Under the pieces are notes generated by a model, which saw nothing but the letters and a program-made list of their open reading frames with translations, had not been told where the DNA came from and did no database searches. The position numbers and the translations under genes are program-made. A stretch of 7,071 nucleotides of DNA from NCBI GenBank assembly GCA_910586515.1, contig CAJUGL010000100.1, positions 1-7,071 of the forward strand, in the 5' to 3' direction. Shown here one piece after another: positions 1 through 5,834 of the stretch (position 1 is its first letter; each line of letters opens with the position of its first letter). The stretch comes from an uncultured Acetatifactor sp. (GTDB taxonomy: Bacteria; Bacillota; Clostridia; Lachnospirales; Lachnospiraceae).

Positions 1-82
1 AGCCATTACTGGCTTTACGGGTTATTTCGTAGTTCTTAGGTGTCAAACTCCCGCGTGTCCGAACAGGAATGACGGCCAGCTG

Positions 83-95
83 ACGGCTAAGCCGT
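83..95. repeat. Short perfect palindrome
   Basis: ACGGCT and AGCCGT flank a single central A. It lies in a stretch (1-130) with no supportable gene: all forward frames hit stops early and no start with a ribosome site is visible. No T-tract follows, so it is not a terminator. It may be chance or debris of an older element. The first 14 bases also form a small 5-bp hairpin (AGCCA/TGGCT), possibly the tail of a feature left of the window. Confidence 0.3.
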
Positions 96-134
96 GATCG
101 GTAACGAACAGGCGAACATTTTTCCGTGTGGGTA

Positions 135-164
135 TTGACAGGTTGTCGGTATGTGTGCTACACT
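135..164 (+). promoter_or_regulatory. Sigma-A promoter of the antiporter gene
   Basis: A perfect -35 box TTGACA (135-140) is followed after 18 bases by -10 TACACT (159-164). The -10 is preceded by TGC, giving an extended -10 motif. Transcription would start near 171, leaving a leader of about 164 nt before the ATG at 335. It is the best promoter match upstream of the antiporter. Confidence 0.7.
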
Positions 165-173
165 TAGCGGAAT

Positions 174-299
174 CAAAAAGATATAGACTCATACATAATC
201 TGCGGTCGGGCCTTCTGTCCAGTGCTGCGGATTATGGATGGGTTTTTCTTTTGGAGAGGCGGCTGACATAATATCCTGGCATTTGGCAAAGCCTTTTTG
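174..299 (+). promoter_or_regulatory. Candidate structured 5' leader of the antiporter mRNA
   Basis: The leader starts almost at the predicted transcript start and shows nested complementarity. CAAAAA (174-179) can pair with TTTTTG (294-299), and GATAT (180-184) with ATATC (271-275). The intervening 276-293 contains a small GGC/GCC hairpin. Inside, 194-206 pairs with 224-236 over 13 positions (three G-U), capped by a second stem 208-211/217-220. A U-rich run (243-252) lies 6 nt after the long hairpin. The arrangement resembles a cis-regulatory RNA such as an ion-responsive riboswitch or attenuator. I do not recognise conserved bases of a named class, including yybP-ykoY. Pairing is read by eye, so function is inferred. 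Confidence 0.35.
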
Positions 300-334
300 C
301 GGAAGGAAGAACACGAAAGAAAGAGGAAGGTAAA

Positions 335-1297
335 ATGGAACTGGCAGTAATTATTTTGTTGTTTTTGGTAGGGATTGTGTTTATTGTGAAGGGCGGGGAT
401 TATTTCGTGGATGCCGCGTCCTGGATTGCGGAGGTCAGCGGGATACCCAAGCTTATTATCGGCGCGACCATCGTCAGTCTGGCCACCACGCTTCCGGAGA
501 TGCTGGTTTCCGTCATGGCGGCTGCCAAGGGCAGCGTGGACATGGCCATCGGGAACGCGGTCGGCAGTGTGACGGCAAATATCGGATTGATCATGGGGAT
601 CTCGCTGGTGTGTATGCCGGCGGTGATCAAAAGAATGGATTATCTGATGAAAGCCGTATTGATGCTGGCTGCCGCCGCGCTCATCGTGGCATCCGGTTTC
701 ATGGGCCGGACGGGAACGGTGATTTCCGTGGCGCTGATGGTGGTTTTTGTGCTGTTTTTAGGGGAGAATATCACCTCTGCCAGACGCGCCATGAAGGCCG
801 GGGAGGAAGGCGGGGAACGCAGAAAGGTCAGCGGCGGACGCGAAGTGGCGGCTAACCTGATCAAATTCGCCGTGGGCGCCGTGGGAATTGTCTGGGGAGC
901 TGATCTTCTGGTGGACAACGGCAGCGCGCTGGCGGCCATGGTGGGCATTCCCGAGCGTGTGATCGGGGTGACCATCATCGCCGTAGGCACCTCTCTGCCG
1001 GAGCTGATTACCACCATCACCGCCATCGCCAAGAAGCAGTCGTCCTTATCCGTAGGCAATATCCTGGGGGCAAATATCATTGACTTGACGCTGATCCTGC
1101 CCCTGAGTTCTTTTGTCTCGGGAAAACCGCTGCCCATAGCGGAGACCTCGGCCAGAATTGATCTTCCTGCCTGTCTGCTGGTGGGATGTATCGCCGTGAT
1201 TCCCGCCATGGCAGCAGAGAAGTTCCGGAGATGGCAGGGCGTACTGCTGCTGGCGGTGTATGGGGTTTATCTGTTCCTGACCCTCGGGGCCGTATAG
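335..1297 (+). CDS. Calcium/sodium antiporter, CaCA family (YrbG-like)
   Basis: An inner-membrane cation/Ca2+ exchanger of 320 residues, a normal length for bacterial YrbG/CaxA-type proteins, with about ten hydrophobic segments. Both alpha repeats are present. Alpha-1 has GATIVSLATTLPEM (43-56) and GNAVGSVTANIG (73-84). Alpha-2 has GVTIIAVGTSLPEL (211-224) and GNILGANIIDLTL (241-253). By alignment from memory to NCX_Mj, the ion ligands E55, N82, E223 and D250 are kept; the usual ATS of alpha-1 reads ATT here (T52). The loop between the halves (about 148-170) is charged and cytoplasmic in the family. The ATG at 335 is preceded by AGGAAGG. It is monocistronic, with its own promoter and long leader, and ends just before a repeat element. 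The ion (Ca2+ versus another cation) and K+ dependence are not determined. Family assignment is firm. Confidence 0.93.
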   Translation: MELAVIILLFLVGIVFIVKGGDYFVDAASWIAEVSGIPKLIIGATIVSLATTLPEMLVSVMAAAKGSVDMAIGNAVGSVTANIGLIMGISLVCMPAVIKRMDYLMKAVLMLAAAALIVASGFMGRTGTVISVALMVVFVLFLGENITSARRAMKAGEEGGERRKVSGGREVAANLIKFAVGAVGIVWGADLLVDNGSALAAMVGIPERVIGVTIIAVGTSLPELITTITAIAKKQSSLSVGNILGANIIDLTLILPLSSFVSGKPLPIAETSARIDLPACLLVGCIAVIPAMAAEKFRRWQGVLLLAVYGVYLFLTLGAV

Positions 1298-1307
1298 GAA
1301 AACGGAA

Positions 1308-1341
1308 CGTAACAGTTCGGACAGGGCGCTGAACTGTTACG
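1308..1341. repeat. 11-bp inverted repeat at the left end of repeat copy 1
   Basis: CGTAACAGTTC (1308-1318) and GAACTGTTACG (1331-1341) are perfect complements around a 12-base loop. The sequence matches the element's terminal repeat, so the left end itself folds back. It starts 11 bases after the antiporter stop codon and could stabilise that mRNA's 3' end. No T-run follows on either side, so it is not a standard intrinsic terminator. Confidence 0.6.
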
Positions 1342-1480
1342 AGAATGCACACAAAACGCGAAAAGAATGCGTTTTGGCGCCCGCAAGTCTCGCAAAATTG
1401 CACAGGGCGCAAATTGCACAGGGCGCAAATTGCACAGGGCGCAATTTTGACTTCGCGAGAGGGGTTGTCTGAACTGTTAC
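1309..1480. repeat. MITE-like intergenic repeat, copy 1 (complete)
   Basis: This 172-bp non-coding element lies between two convergent genes. Its ends are 15-bp inverted repeats, GTAACAGTTCGGACA (1309-1323) and TGTCTGAACTGTTAC (1466-1480), with one mismatch. AAC lies on both outer sides (1306-1308, 1481-1483), possibly a 3-bp target duplication or chance. Internal dyads are CAAAACGC/GCGTTTTG (1352-1359/1369-1376), CAAAATTGC/GCAATTTTG (1393-1401/1441-1449) and TCTCGC/GCGAGA (1388-1393/1455-1460). Bases 1353-1480 match the reverse complement of 6976-7071 at about 92 of 96 positions, apart from a 32-bp insertion made of two extra 16-bp units. It encodes no transposase, so if mobile it must be moved in trans. 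The dispersed, palindromic, intergenic nature is seen directly; the MITE class is inferred. Confidence 0.75.
1395..1442. repeat. Three tandem 16-bp units inside repeat copy 1
   Basis: AAATTGCACAGGGCGC occurs three times back to back with no mismatch (1395-1410, 1411-1426, 1427-1442). The second repeat copy near 7010-7030 has the equivalent of only one unit. At each unit junction GCAAATTGC is itself a palindrome. The number of units probably varies by replication slippage. Confidence 0.85.
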
Positions 1481-1497
1481 AACGAAACCGAGGGCGC

Positions 1498-3414
1498 TCA
1501 GTCTTCCGTAATTACCAGAATATCGCTGTCTTCCGGCAGCTTTTCCAGAATCGTGTTGCGGCCGCACCATACTGCCCGGAAATCGGACAGAGCTTCCAGG
1601 GGCTTCAGGCTGGTGACATTATTGTCCGTGATGTCCAGATACTGCAGGCGGGGAAGCTTTTCCACGAAGGCGATACTGTCCAGTTTCAGGGAAGCCAGGT
1701 ACAATTCCGTCAGGTTCGGGAATCGCTCAAACATGTCGTAATGTTCCGAGAGGCTGACCTTGTCGCCATTGTTGTAGGTAGGATCCCGGAGGATGGAAAT
1801 TTCGCTCAGGGACAGCAGCTCCAGATTTTCGTTGGCGGGAAGGCTGTCAAAGTCCAATCCTACCTGGCAGTCGTCAAGGTACAGGCTGCGCAGGGTGGGA
1901 ATCCCGAAGATTTCTTCGATGTTGCCGAAGACGGAGGTCTCCTCCAGGCTTAAGTCCGTCAGATGGGGAAGACGGGTCAGCGGCTCTAGGGATTCCACAT
2001 AGGAGGAGAAATCATTGATCACCAGAACGGTGAGCTCCTGCAGGGAAGCCAGAGCCTCCAGCTCCCATCCGGAACAGTCCTCCAGGGCCAGGTAGGTTAA
2101 ATGTACGGCGTCTTTCAGCGGGGTCAGATCGCCGGCGTATTTAACCGACAACTGTGTCAGTTCCGTCAGTTCCGCGAAAGAAGGCAGGTCCCCGCCGTAA
2201 TTTACTTCCAATTCCATCTCCCGGAGGCGGGACAGCTGACCGATGACGGAGTAATCGCTGACCTGGGTATTTCCCGTCAGATAGAGACTCTGCAGTTCGG
2301 GGCAGGACTCCAGCGCCTGGATATCGGTGATCTGGGTATCGGTGATGCTCAGATCAGCAAGTCCCGGCATCTGCTTGATGAAATCAATGCTTTTGAGCTG
2401 ATCGGACTCAATGTGCAGGGATTCCATTGCCGTCAAAGACATCAGAGGGCTGTAATCGGTGAGATTGTCGCAGTCTGTCAGGGACAGCCCCAGCAGGTCC
2501 GGGTACTGCAAAAGCGCGGAGATATCTTCCAGGGCCTGGTATTCCGCAGAAAAATACAGCAGATTCGGAAAGGCTTCTATCCCGTTCAGGTTTCTCTCGA
2601 ATATGCTGTCCGCTGCCCCTAAATCCGTGATATTCTCCGGGCAGGGAATGATGGCAGCCAGTTCGGACAGGGTATTTTCCGAATAGACGCCGTACAGATT
2701 ATCCAGTCCCTGCAGATCTCCCTCATCCAGGTCGTCGTCCAGGGACAGCCACTGAAGTCCGGTGAAGCAGGACAGATCGGAATAATCCATATCTATGTCG
2801 CTGGTATAGGTCAGGGTCTGGGTTTCGCCCTCGCCCAGCCGGTAGTACAGGACATTTTCGTCCAGGTCAAACTGCAGGGCGGTAAGATCTGCATACTCCT
2901 CCGGGGTGATGGCGTCATAATCTTTTTCCCAGATAGCCTCTGCAGCCCGGCGGAAGAAATCTGACCTGGGAAGGGAGTCTGCAGTCAGGGGGATTCCGGC
3001 AGGAGAGGACTCTTCCGGTGTGTTATGGTCGTCCGCGGGAATCCGGCTTTCGGCCCGGCCGTCGTTTTCGGACACAGGCGGGAGGTTCCGCAGCAGGGCG
3101 TCAAGGGCGCCGGTCCGGAAGAGAATAACGCCGCCCAGAGCAAGGAGGCTTACGGAGCTTAAGATGACGGTGGTCACTACGGCGGCAGCGGTATTTTGAC
3201 CTCTGTTTTTCGGGGAAGCGGAAGGCACCGGGCCGGTTTGTCCTCCCGCATTCGGCCGGCTGCCGCGCTGTGTCTGGTACGGGGCGGTATTTTGGGAACT
3301 GTAATTCTCTGTCTGGTTCCTGATGTAGTATCCGCATTTTCCGCAGGTCATGCGTCCGTCAGTCAATTTTAGTTTTGTGCCGCACATGGGGCAGATTTGT
3401 TTTTCTTTTGCCAT
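1498..3414 (-). CDS. Membrane-anchored leucine-rich repeat protein with N-terminal zinc ribbon
   Basis: A 638-residue protein of unknown function. A zinc ribbon at the N-terminus has CPMC (C8, C11) and CGKC (C24, C27). A low-complexity Gln/Pro/Ser/Gly linker (about 33-72) follows, then one transmembrane segment (about 76-99) preceded by KNR, which suggests N-in/C-out. After an acidic spacer (about 115-140), internalin-like leucine-rich repeats run from about 210 to 625; a clear one is LADLSITDTQITDIQAL. The LRR part would be outside the cell and the ribbon inside, as in other Clostridial zinc-ribbon/TM proteins. An in-frame ATG at 3432 exists, but GAGGA lies properly spaced before the ATG at 3414, so the latter is chosen. 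It follows the lipoprotein gene by 108 bp and has its own promoter. LRR domains usually bind proteins; ligand and role are unknown. No LPXTG or other wall-sorting motif is seen at the C-terminus. Confidence 0.88.
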   Translation of the reverse strand: MAKEKQICPMCGTKLKLTDGRMTCGKCGYYIRNQTENYSSQNTAPYQTQRGSRPNAGGQTGPVPSASPKNRGQNTAAAVVTTVILSSVSLLALGGVILFRTGALDALLRNLPPVSENDGRAESRIPADDHNTPEESSPAGIPLTADSLPRSDFFRRAAEAIWEKDYDAITPEEYADLTALQFDLDENVLYYRLGEGETQTLTYTSDIDMDYSDLSCFTGLQWLSLDDDLDEGDLQGLDNLYGVYSENTLSELAAIIPCPENITDLGAADSIFERNLNGIEAFPNLLYFSAEYQALEDISALLQYPDLLGLSLTDCDNLTDYSPLMSLTAMESLHIESDQLKSIDFIKQMPGLADLSITDTQITDIQALESCPELQSLYLTGNTQVSDYSVIGQLSRLREMELEVNYGGDLPSFAELTELTQLSVKYAGDLTPLKDAVHLTYLALEDCSGWELEALASLQELTVLVINDFSSYVESLEPLTRLPHLTDLSLEETSVFGNIEEIFGIPTLRSLYLDDCQVGLDFDSLPANENLELLSLSEISILRDPTYNNGDKVSLSEHYDMFERFPNLTELYLASLKLDSIAFVEKLPRLQYLDITDNNVTSLKPLEALSDFRAVWCGRNTILEKLPEDSDILVITED

Positions 3415-3450
3415 AATTTTCCTCGTTTCCATACGGTTTACAGTATATCC

Positions 3451-3473
3451 GGGGGCGTTCTCCGCCCTTTTTT
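3451..3473 (+). terminator. Terminator-like hairpin plus T-run on the plus strand (antisense to the LRR gene)
   Basis: GGGCG (3453-3457) and CGCCC (3463-3467) form a stem with a 5-base loop, extendable by two G-T pairs, directly followed by six T (3468-3473). Read on the plus strand this is a good intrinsic terminator, yet no plus-strand gene ends here. It would stop antisense transcription running through the LRR gene. On the minus strand the same hairpin falls in the LRR mRNA leader, preceded by an A-run, and cannot terminate there. Confidence 0.5.
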
Positions 3474-3485
3474 CGATTATTTATC

Positions 3486-3513
3486 ATTATAGCAGATTCG
3501 GTCTTTTTTGCAA
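3486..3513 (-). promoter_or_regulatory. Promoter of the LRR gene
   Basis: On the minus strand, -35 TTGCAA (3508-3513), 16-base spacer, then a perfect -10 TATAAT (3486-3491) preceded by TGC (extended -10). The start would be near 3479, giving a leader of about 65 nt that contains the GC-rich hairpin at 3453-3467. It sits between the lipoprotein stop and the LRR start, so the LRR gene can be expressed separately from the upstream unit. Confidence 0.65.
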
Positions 3514-3522
3514 CCGGAAACG

Positions 3523-4440
3523 TCAGGGCCATATCAGCTGCAGCCTGCGAGTGAGCAGGGGGGCGTCTTCCTGGGCGGTCATGTATTCCAGAGTTTCTGT
3601 GCCGTAATTAAAGAGAAAGCGGTTGTCCGGCTCGCCGGAGGATTGTTTCTGGCAGAGAATGAGATAAGCGGTCTCTGCGGGAAGCTCCAGCTGCCGTTCA
3701 TCCAGAAAAAGCGCGTCCAGCTGGGCCTGCGTCAGCTGTCCCCGAACCCGGTGGCTGTCATCCATAAAGAGTAATTCTGTGTCCGCGGGAGAGTCTGCGG
3801 AGATTATATTTACGGTAAAACGATAGGTTTTGCTGTATTCCGCACCGTTTTCCGTCAGGGAGCTGGATTGGGCAAGGCTCTGGCTCCATTTCTGCCCCCT
3901 TGTGAAACCGTCGGTGGAGGAGATCCCGGAGCCGGGCAGAAGGTAGATCTGTCCGTCCGCCTGCTGGTAAACGGGGTTAAAATAATACTGCATGGAGAGG
4001 TCGGCCGGGACATACAGGGAGCTTTCCATGCACTCTTCGTCCTCAGAAACAGTGATGTGACAATCCGTAAAGAAATCATCGCAGGTACTGTATCTGGAAA
4101 TCTGCCGGGTTTCTTCCTCCTCAACCTGTAGATTATAGACGCCGTAGCCTTCCAGTCCGGGGAAACTTACCGGCAGGAAAGCGCCGTCCTGACTCTGGAA
4201 GGAACCGTAAAATTTATTCTGATCGGATTCCCTGAACGTGATATTTCCGTACATATCGGTTTCCAGGACAGGTTCTCCCGGGGGTATATAGTTTTCCGTT
4301 ATAAAGATACCGGCAAGCCGATCCTGCCCCAGGTCAAGATCTTCCCTGGCCAGGCTGCTGCAGCCGGAGAGCAGCATTGCGGTCATAACGAGAGATACGG
4401 CCTGAATTACCTTGTGTCTGGTCTGTCCTTTACTCTTCAT
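3523..4440 (-). CDS. Uncharacterised lipoprotein
   Basis: A 305-residue secreted lipoprotein. A basic N-terminus (KSKGQTRHK), a hydrophobic core and the lipobox LSGC give cleavage before C27, so it should be anchored to the outer face of the membrane. The mature part is acidic and probably beta-rich. Features include DLDLGQDRLAGIFIT just after the anchor, three cysteines near the middle (STCDDFFTDC and EECMESS), and FNPVYQQADGQIYLLPG. I recall similar lipoproteins next to small XRE regulators in Clostridia, without known function. The ATG at 4440 has AGGAGG nine bases upstream; an in-frame ATG at 4470 lies inside the preceding gene and is less likely. The start overlaps the end of the regulator gene by 11 bases, indicating translational coupling. 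A sensing or envelope role is inference from location only. Confidence 0.85.
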   Translation of the reverse strand: MKSKGQTRHKVIQAVSLVMTAMLLSGCSSLAREDLDLGQDRLAGIFITENYIPPGEPVLETDMYGNITFRESDQNKFYGSFQSQDGAFLPVSFPGLEGYGVYNLQVEEEETRQISRYSTCDDFFTDCHITVSEDEECMESSLYVPADLSMQYYFNPVYQQADGQIYLLPGSGISSTDGFTRGQKWSQSLAQSSSLTENGAEYSKTYRFTVNIISADSPADTELLFMDDSHRVRGQLTQAQLDALFLDERQLELPAETAYLILCQKQSSGEPDNRFLFNYGTETLEYMTAQEDAPLLTRRLQLIWP

Positions 4441-4663
4441 TTCCAGATTCCTCCTCAAGATTTCCGTCAAATTTCAGGATATCGCCTACATCGCATTGCA
4501 GATAGTAGCATATCTTGTTTATTGTGCCGAAGCGGACGCCCTTTGCTCTGCCGCTGCGCAGGACGGACAGATTGGCCTCGGTAATGTTTACCAGTCTGCA
4601 CAGTTCCTTGGAAGTCATGTGACGTTCCTTTAATATTTCGTTGAGATATATACGTATTGCCAT
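4430..4663 (-). CDS. Small XRE-family (Cro/CI-type) transcriptional regulator, YozG-like
   Basis: A 77-residue DNA-binding protein that is almost entirely one helix-turn-helix domain. Helices 2-3 are TSKELCRLVNITEANLSVLR (17-36), followed by the family-typical SGRAKGVRFGTINKIC and QCDVGDIL. The tail after residue 65 is short and acidic. This matches the small YozG/HTH_26-type proteins of Firmicutes in length and pattern. The frame is open back to an ATG at 4738, which would overlap the upstream gene. The ATG at 4663 is preceded by AAGGGCGG and gives the usual family length, so it is preferred. It is the middle gene of the unit, 58 bases after the membrane protein gene and overlapping the lipoprotein start by 11 bases. 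Palindromes in the unit's promoter suggest negative autoregulation, but binding is not shown by sequence. Confidence 0.88.
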   Translation of the reverse strand: MAIRIYLNEILKERHMTSKELCRLVNITEANLSVLRSGRAKGVRFGTINKICYYLQCDVGDILKFDGNLEEESGNEE

Positions 4664-4721
4664 ATTTCCGCCCTTTGAAAAGTTTTTGTACATACATTCT
4701 GCCAAAAGAAGGCTGCGGAGA

Positions 4722-5600
4722 TCAGATGAACATGTCATTGTCGTCTTTCAGCCTCTTGCTTTCCAGATAAAATAAACTCAGCATACGGATTCCTGCCACA
4801 GAGACGATTTCAGCCAGGGGAAGGAGGATTCGATGACTGCTGTCCAGGATAAACCGGGAAAAGAAAAGCTGCAGAACATTGCAGCCTGCCGCAGTCAGAA
4901 GTACGGAAACCAGAAGTATGCCGCTGGCCTGCTTCAGCCGCTCCATTTTGGCGCAGGCTTCCGGGCCAAAGGGGGCTTCTGCGCAGCTTTTCAGGAAGCT
5001 GCCGGAGAGGAACAGCAGGGCTGCCCTGGCCAGACCGGGAATCAGTTCCGCAGCGGAGCGAAGAGCCAGGAAGAAAACGGTGACCTGGATCAGGGACTGC
5101 TCAGCGCCGGAATTGCCCTCTTTCACGGACTGACAGGCAGTGGTGAAATCGCCCAGGGTCTGCAGGAGGAGAGCGCATATGGTCAGGGCGGCATAGGCGT
5201 ACAGCAGAATCCTCATGCCGTACAGAAGTTTTTCCGGTCTCAGCGTTTCAAAGCGGACCAGACAGCGAAGCAGAATCCAGGTCAGCAGCAGGCTGTCTAT
5301 CACTGCAGCCAGAGCATATTTGGACAATCCGCCGGCAGGAAAAGGGGACAGATACCTGTCTATGTAGGAAGGATTGACGAAAAACCACAGACCTGCGTAA
5401 ATCGCCGGGGAGAGCGCCGCCAGCAGTATATCCGCCTTGTGGGCCCGGCCTCTGGCCAGAAAGCAGAGTATTGCCGCCAGGGGAACACTGCCCGCGGCAA
5501 AAAAGAGGATCCAGGCCGCCGTATTGCCCGGGCCGCCTGTCAGGGAAAGTCTGCGCAGCAGCCATCCCAGCTGTTCCCAGGGAAAAGTTGCGTATTTCAT
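4722..5600 (-). CDS. Multi-pass membrane protein of unknown function, possibly DUF2975-like
   Basis: A 292-residue integral membrane protein with six or seven hydrophobic segments (about 28-49, 57-77, 93-115, 130-150, 170-205, 225-247, 256-277). The last two segments and the tail SKRLKDDNDMFI resemble DUF2975-type proteins, which in Firmicutes often pair with YozG-like regulators. The N-terminal half is longer than I expect for that family, so the assignment is tentative. No catalytic motif is visible. The ATG at 5600 has AAGGAG six bases upstream. It is the first gene of the unit, and its co-transcription with the XRE regulator suggests that it responds to the same signal or modulates the regulator. 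Transport or sensing is possible but unsupported. That it is a real membrane protein gene is certain from coding pattern, promoter and ribosome site. Confidence 0.85.
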   Translation of the reverse strand: MKYATFPWEQLGWLLRRLSLTGGPGNTAAWILFFAAGSVPLAAILCFLARGRAHKADILLAALSPAIYAGLWFFVNPSYIDRYLSPFPAGGLSKYALAAVIDSLLLTWILLRCLVRFETLRPEKLLYGMRILLYAYAALTICALLLQTLGDFTTACQSVKEGNSGAEQSLIQVTVFFLALRSAAELIPGLARAALLFLSGSFLKSCAEAPFGPEACAKMERLKQASGILLVSVLLTAAGCNVLQLFFSRFILDSSHRILLPLAEIVSVAGIRMLSLFYLESKRLKDDNDMFI

Positions 5601-5616
5601 GATGATCTCCTTTTAT

Positions 5617-5637
5617 AATTATTGTTTTACGATAATT
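5617..5637. promoter_or_regulatory. Second dyad in the leader, candidate operator
   Basis: AATTATTGT (5617-5625) and ACGATAATT (5629-5637) are inverted with one mismatch and a 3-base centre. The core ACGATAAT also occurs on the minus strand within the spacer palindrome region (5660-5667). Two related sites about 30 bp apart, roughly three helical turns, would allow cooperative binding. The A/T-rich composition raises the chance of coincidence. Confidence 0.45.
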
Positions 5638-5645
5638 TTAAGAGC

Positions 5646-5674
5646 AGTGTAACATGATAATTATCGTTTGTCAA
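5646..5674 (-). promoter_or_regulatory. Sigma-A promoter of the membrane protein/XRE/lipoprotein unit
   Basis: On the minus strand, a perfect -35 TTGACA (5669-5674), 17-base spacer and -10 TACACT (5646-5651) preceded by TGT, an extended -10. The start falls near 5639, giving a leader of about 39 nt. The strength of this promoter implies that it needs repression; the embedded palindromes are the obvious candidate operators. Confidence 0.75.
5656..5665. promoter_or_regulatory. Palindrome in the promoter spacer, candidate operator
   Basis: GATAATTATC is a perfect 10-bp palindrome lying wholly between the -35 and -10 boxes, with weaker symmetry extending outward to TG and CA at the ends of a 26-bp dyad. 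A protein bound here would block RNA polymerase. The XRE regulator encoded in the same unit is the likely binder, by inference. Confidence 0.5.
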
Positions 5675-5702
5675 TAATTTTCCTAAAGATTTGCGCTTTG
5701 GC

Positions 5703-5731
5703 TTGTGGAGGGGCCGGGAATCTGCTAACAT
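5703..5731 (+). promoter_or_regulatory. Probable promoter of the dCTP deaminase gene
   Basis: -35 TTGTGG (5703-5708), 17-base spacer, -10 TAACAT (5726-5731) preceded by TGC (extended -10). The start would be near 5738, giving a leader of roughly 97 nt with a small hairpin CCGCA/TGCGG (5740-5744/5750-5754) at its very 5' end. It is divergent from the promoter at 5646-5674. The -35 match is moderate. Confidence 0.5.
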
Positions 5732-5834
5732 AGGGATATCCGCAGTGAATGCGGTATGTCCGGCAGGAGGGCAGCGCAGAGATAGTTACGGTGACGGAGT
5801 GAACAGTAGCCAGAGATAAACGGGAGGAAGCGAA

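Noticed and set aside
1..130. Tail of an upstream coding gene or an RNA gene at the window start
   Set aside because: All frames stop soon, no recognisable peptide is seen, and no tRNA or other RNA fold could be supported.
640..1209. 189-codon minus-strand open frame opposite the antiporter
   Set aside because: It is an antisense shadow: the plus frame has all CaCA motifs and a ribosome site.
1308..1341. Intrinsic terminator of the antiporter gene
   Set aside because: The stem is good but no T-run follows on the plus strand; it is better explained as the end of the repeat element.
1395..1442. CRISPR-like short repeats
   Set aside because: The three 16-bp units are contiguous with no spacers and no cas genes are present.
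1345..1953. Long plus-strand open frame starting in the repeat and running antisense into the LRR gene
   Set aside because: It has no ribosome site, begins inside a non-coding repeat and continues opposite the LRR coding region. It is Gln/Val-rich in the way shadow frames of LRR genes are.
2659..2672. Partial third copy of the repeat end (CAGTTCGGACAGGG) inside the LRR gene
   Set aside because: Only 14 bases match, with no flanking similarity. It codes in frame for ordinary LRR residues, so chance is the simpler explanation.
4833..5618. 261-codon plus-strand open frame opposite the membrane protein gene
   Set aside because: Its product is Gln/Gly-rich with no fold-like pattern and no ribosome site, while the opposite strand has clear membrane segments, promoter and ribosome site.
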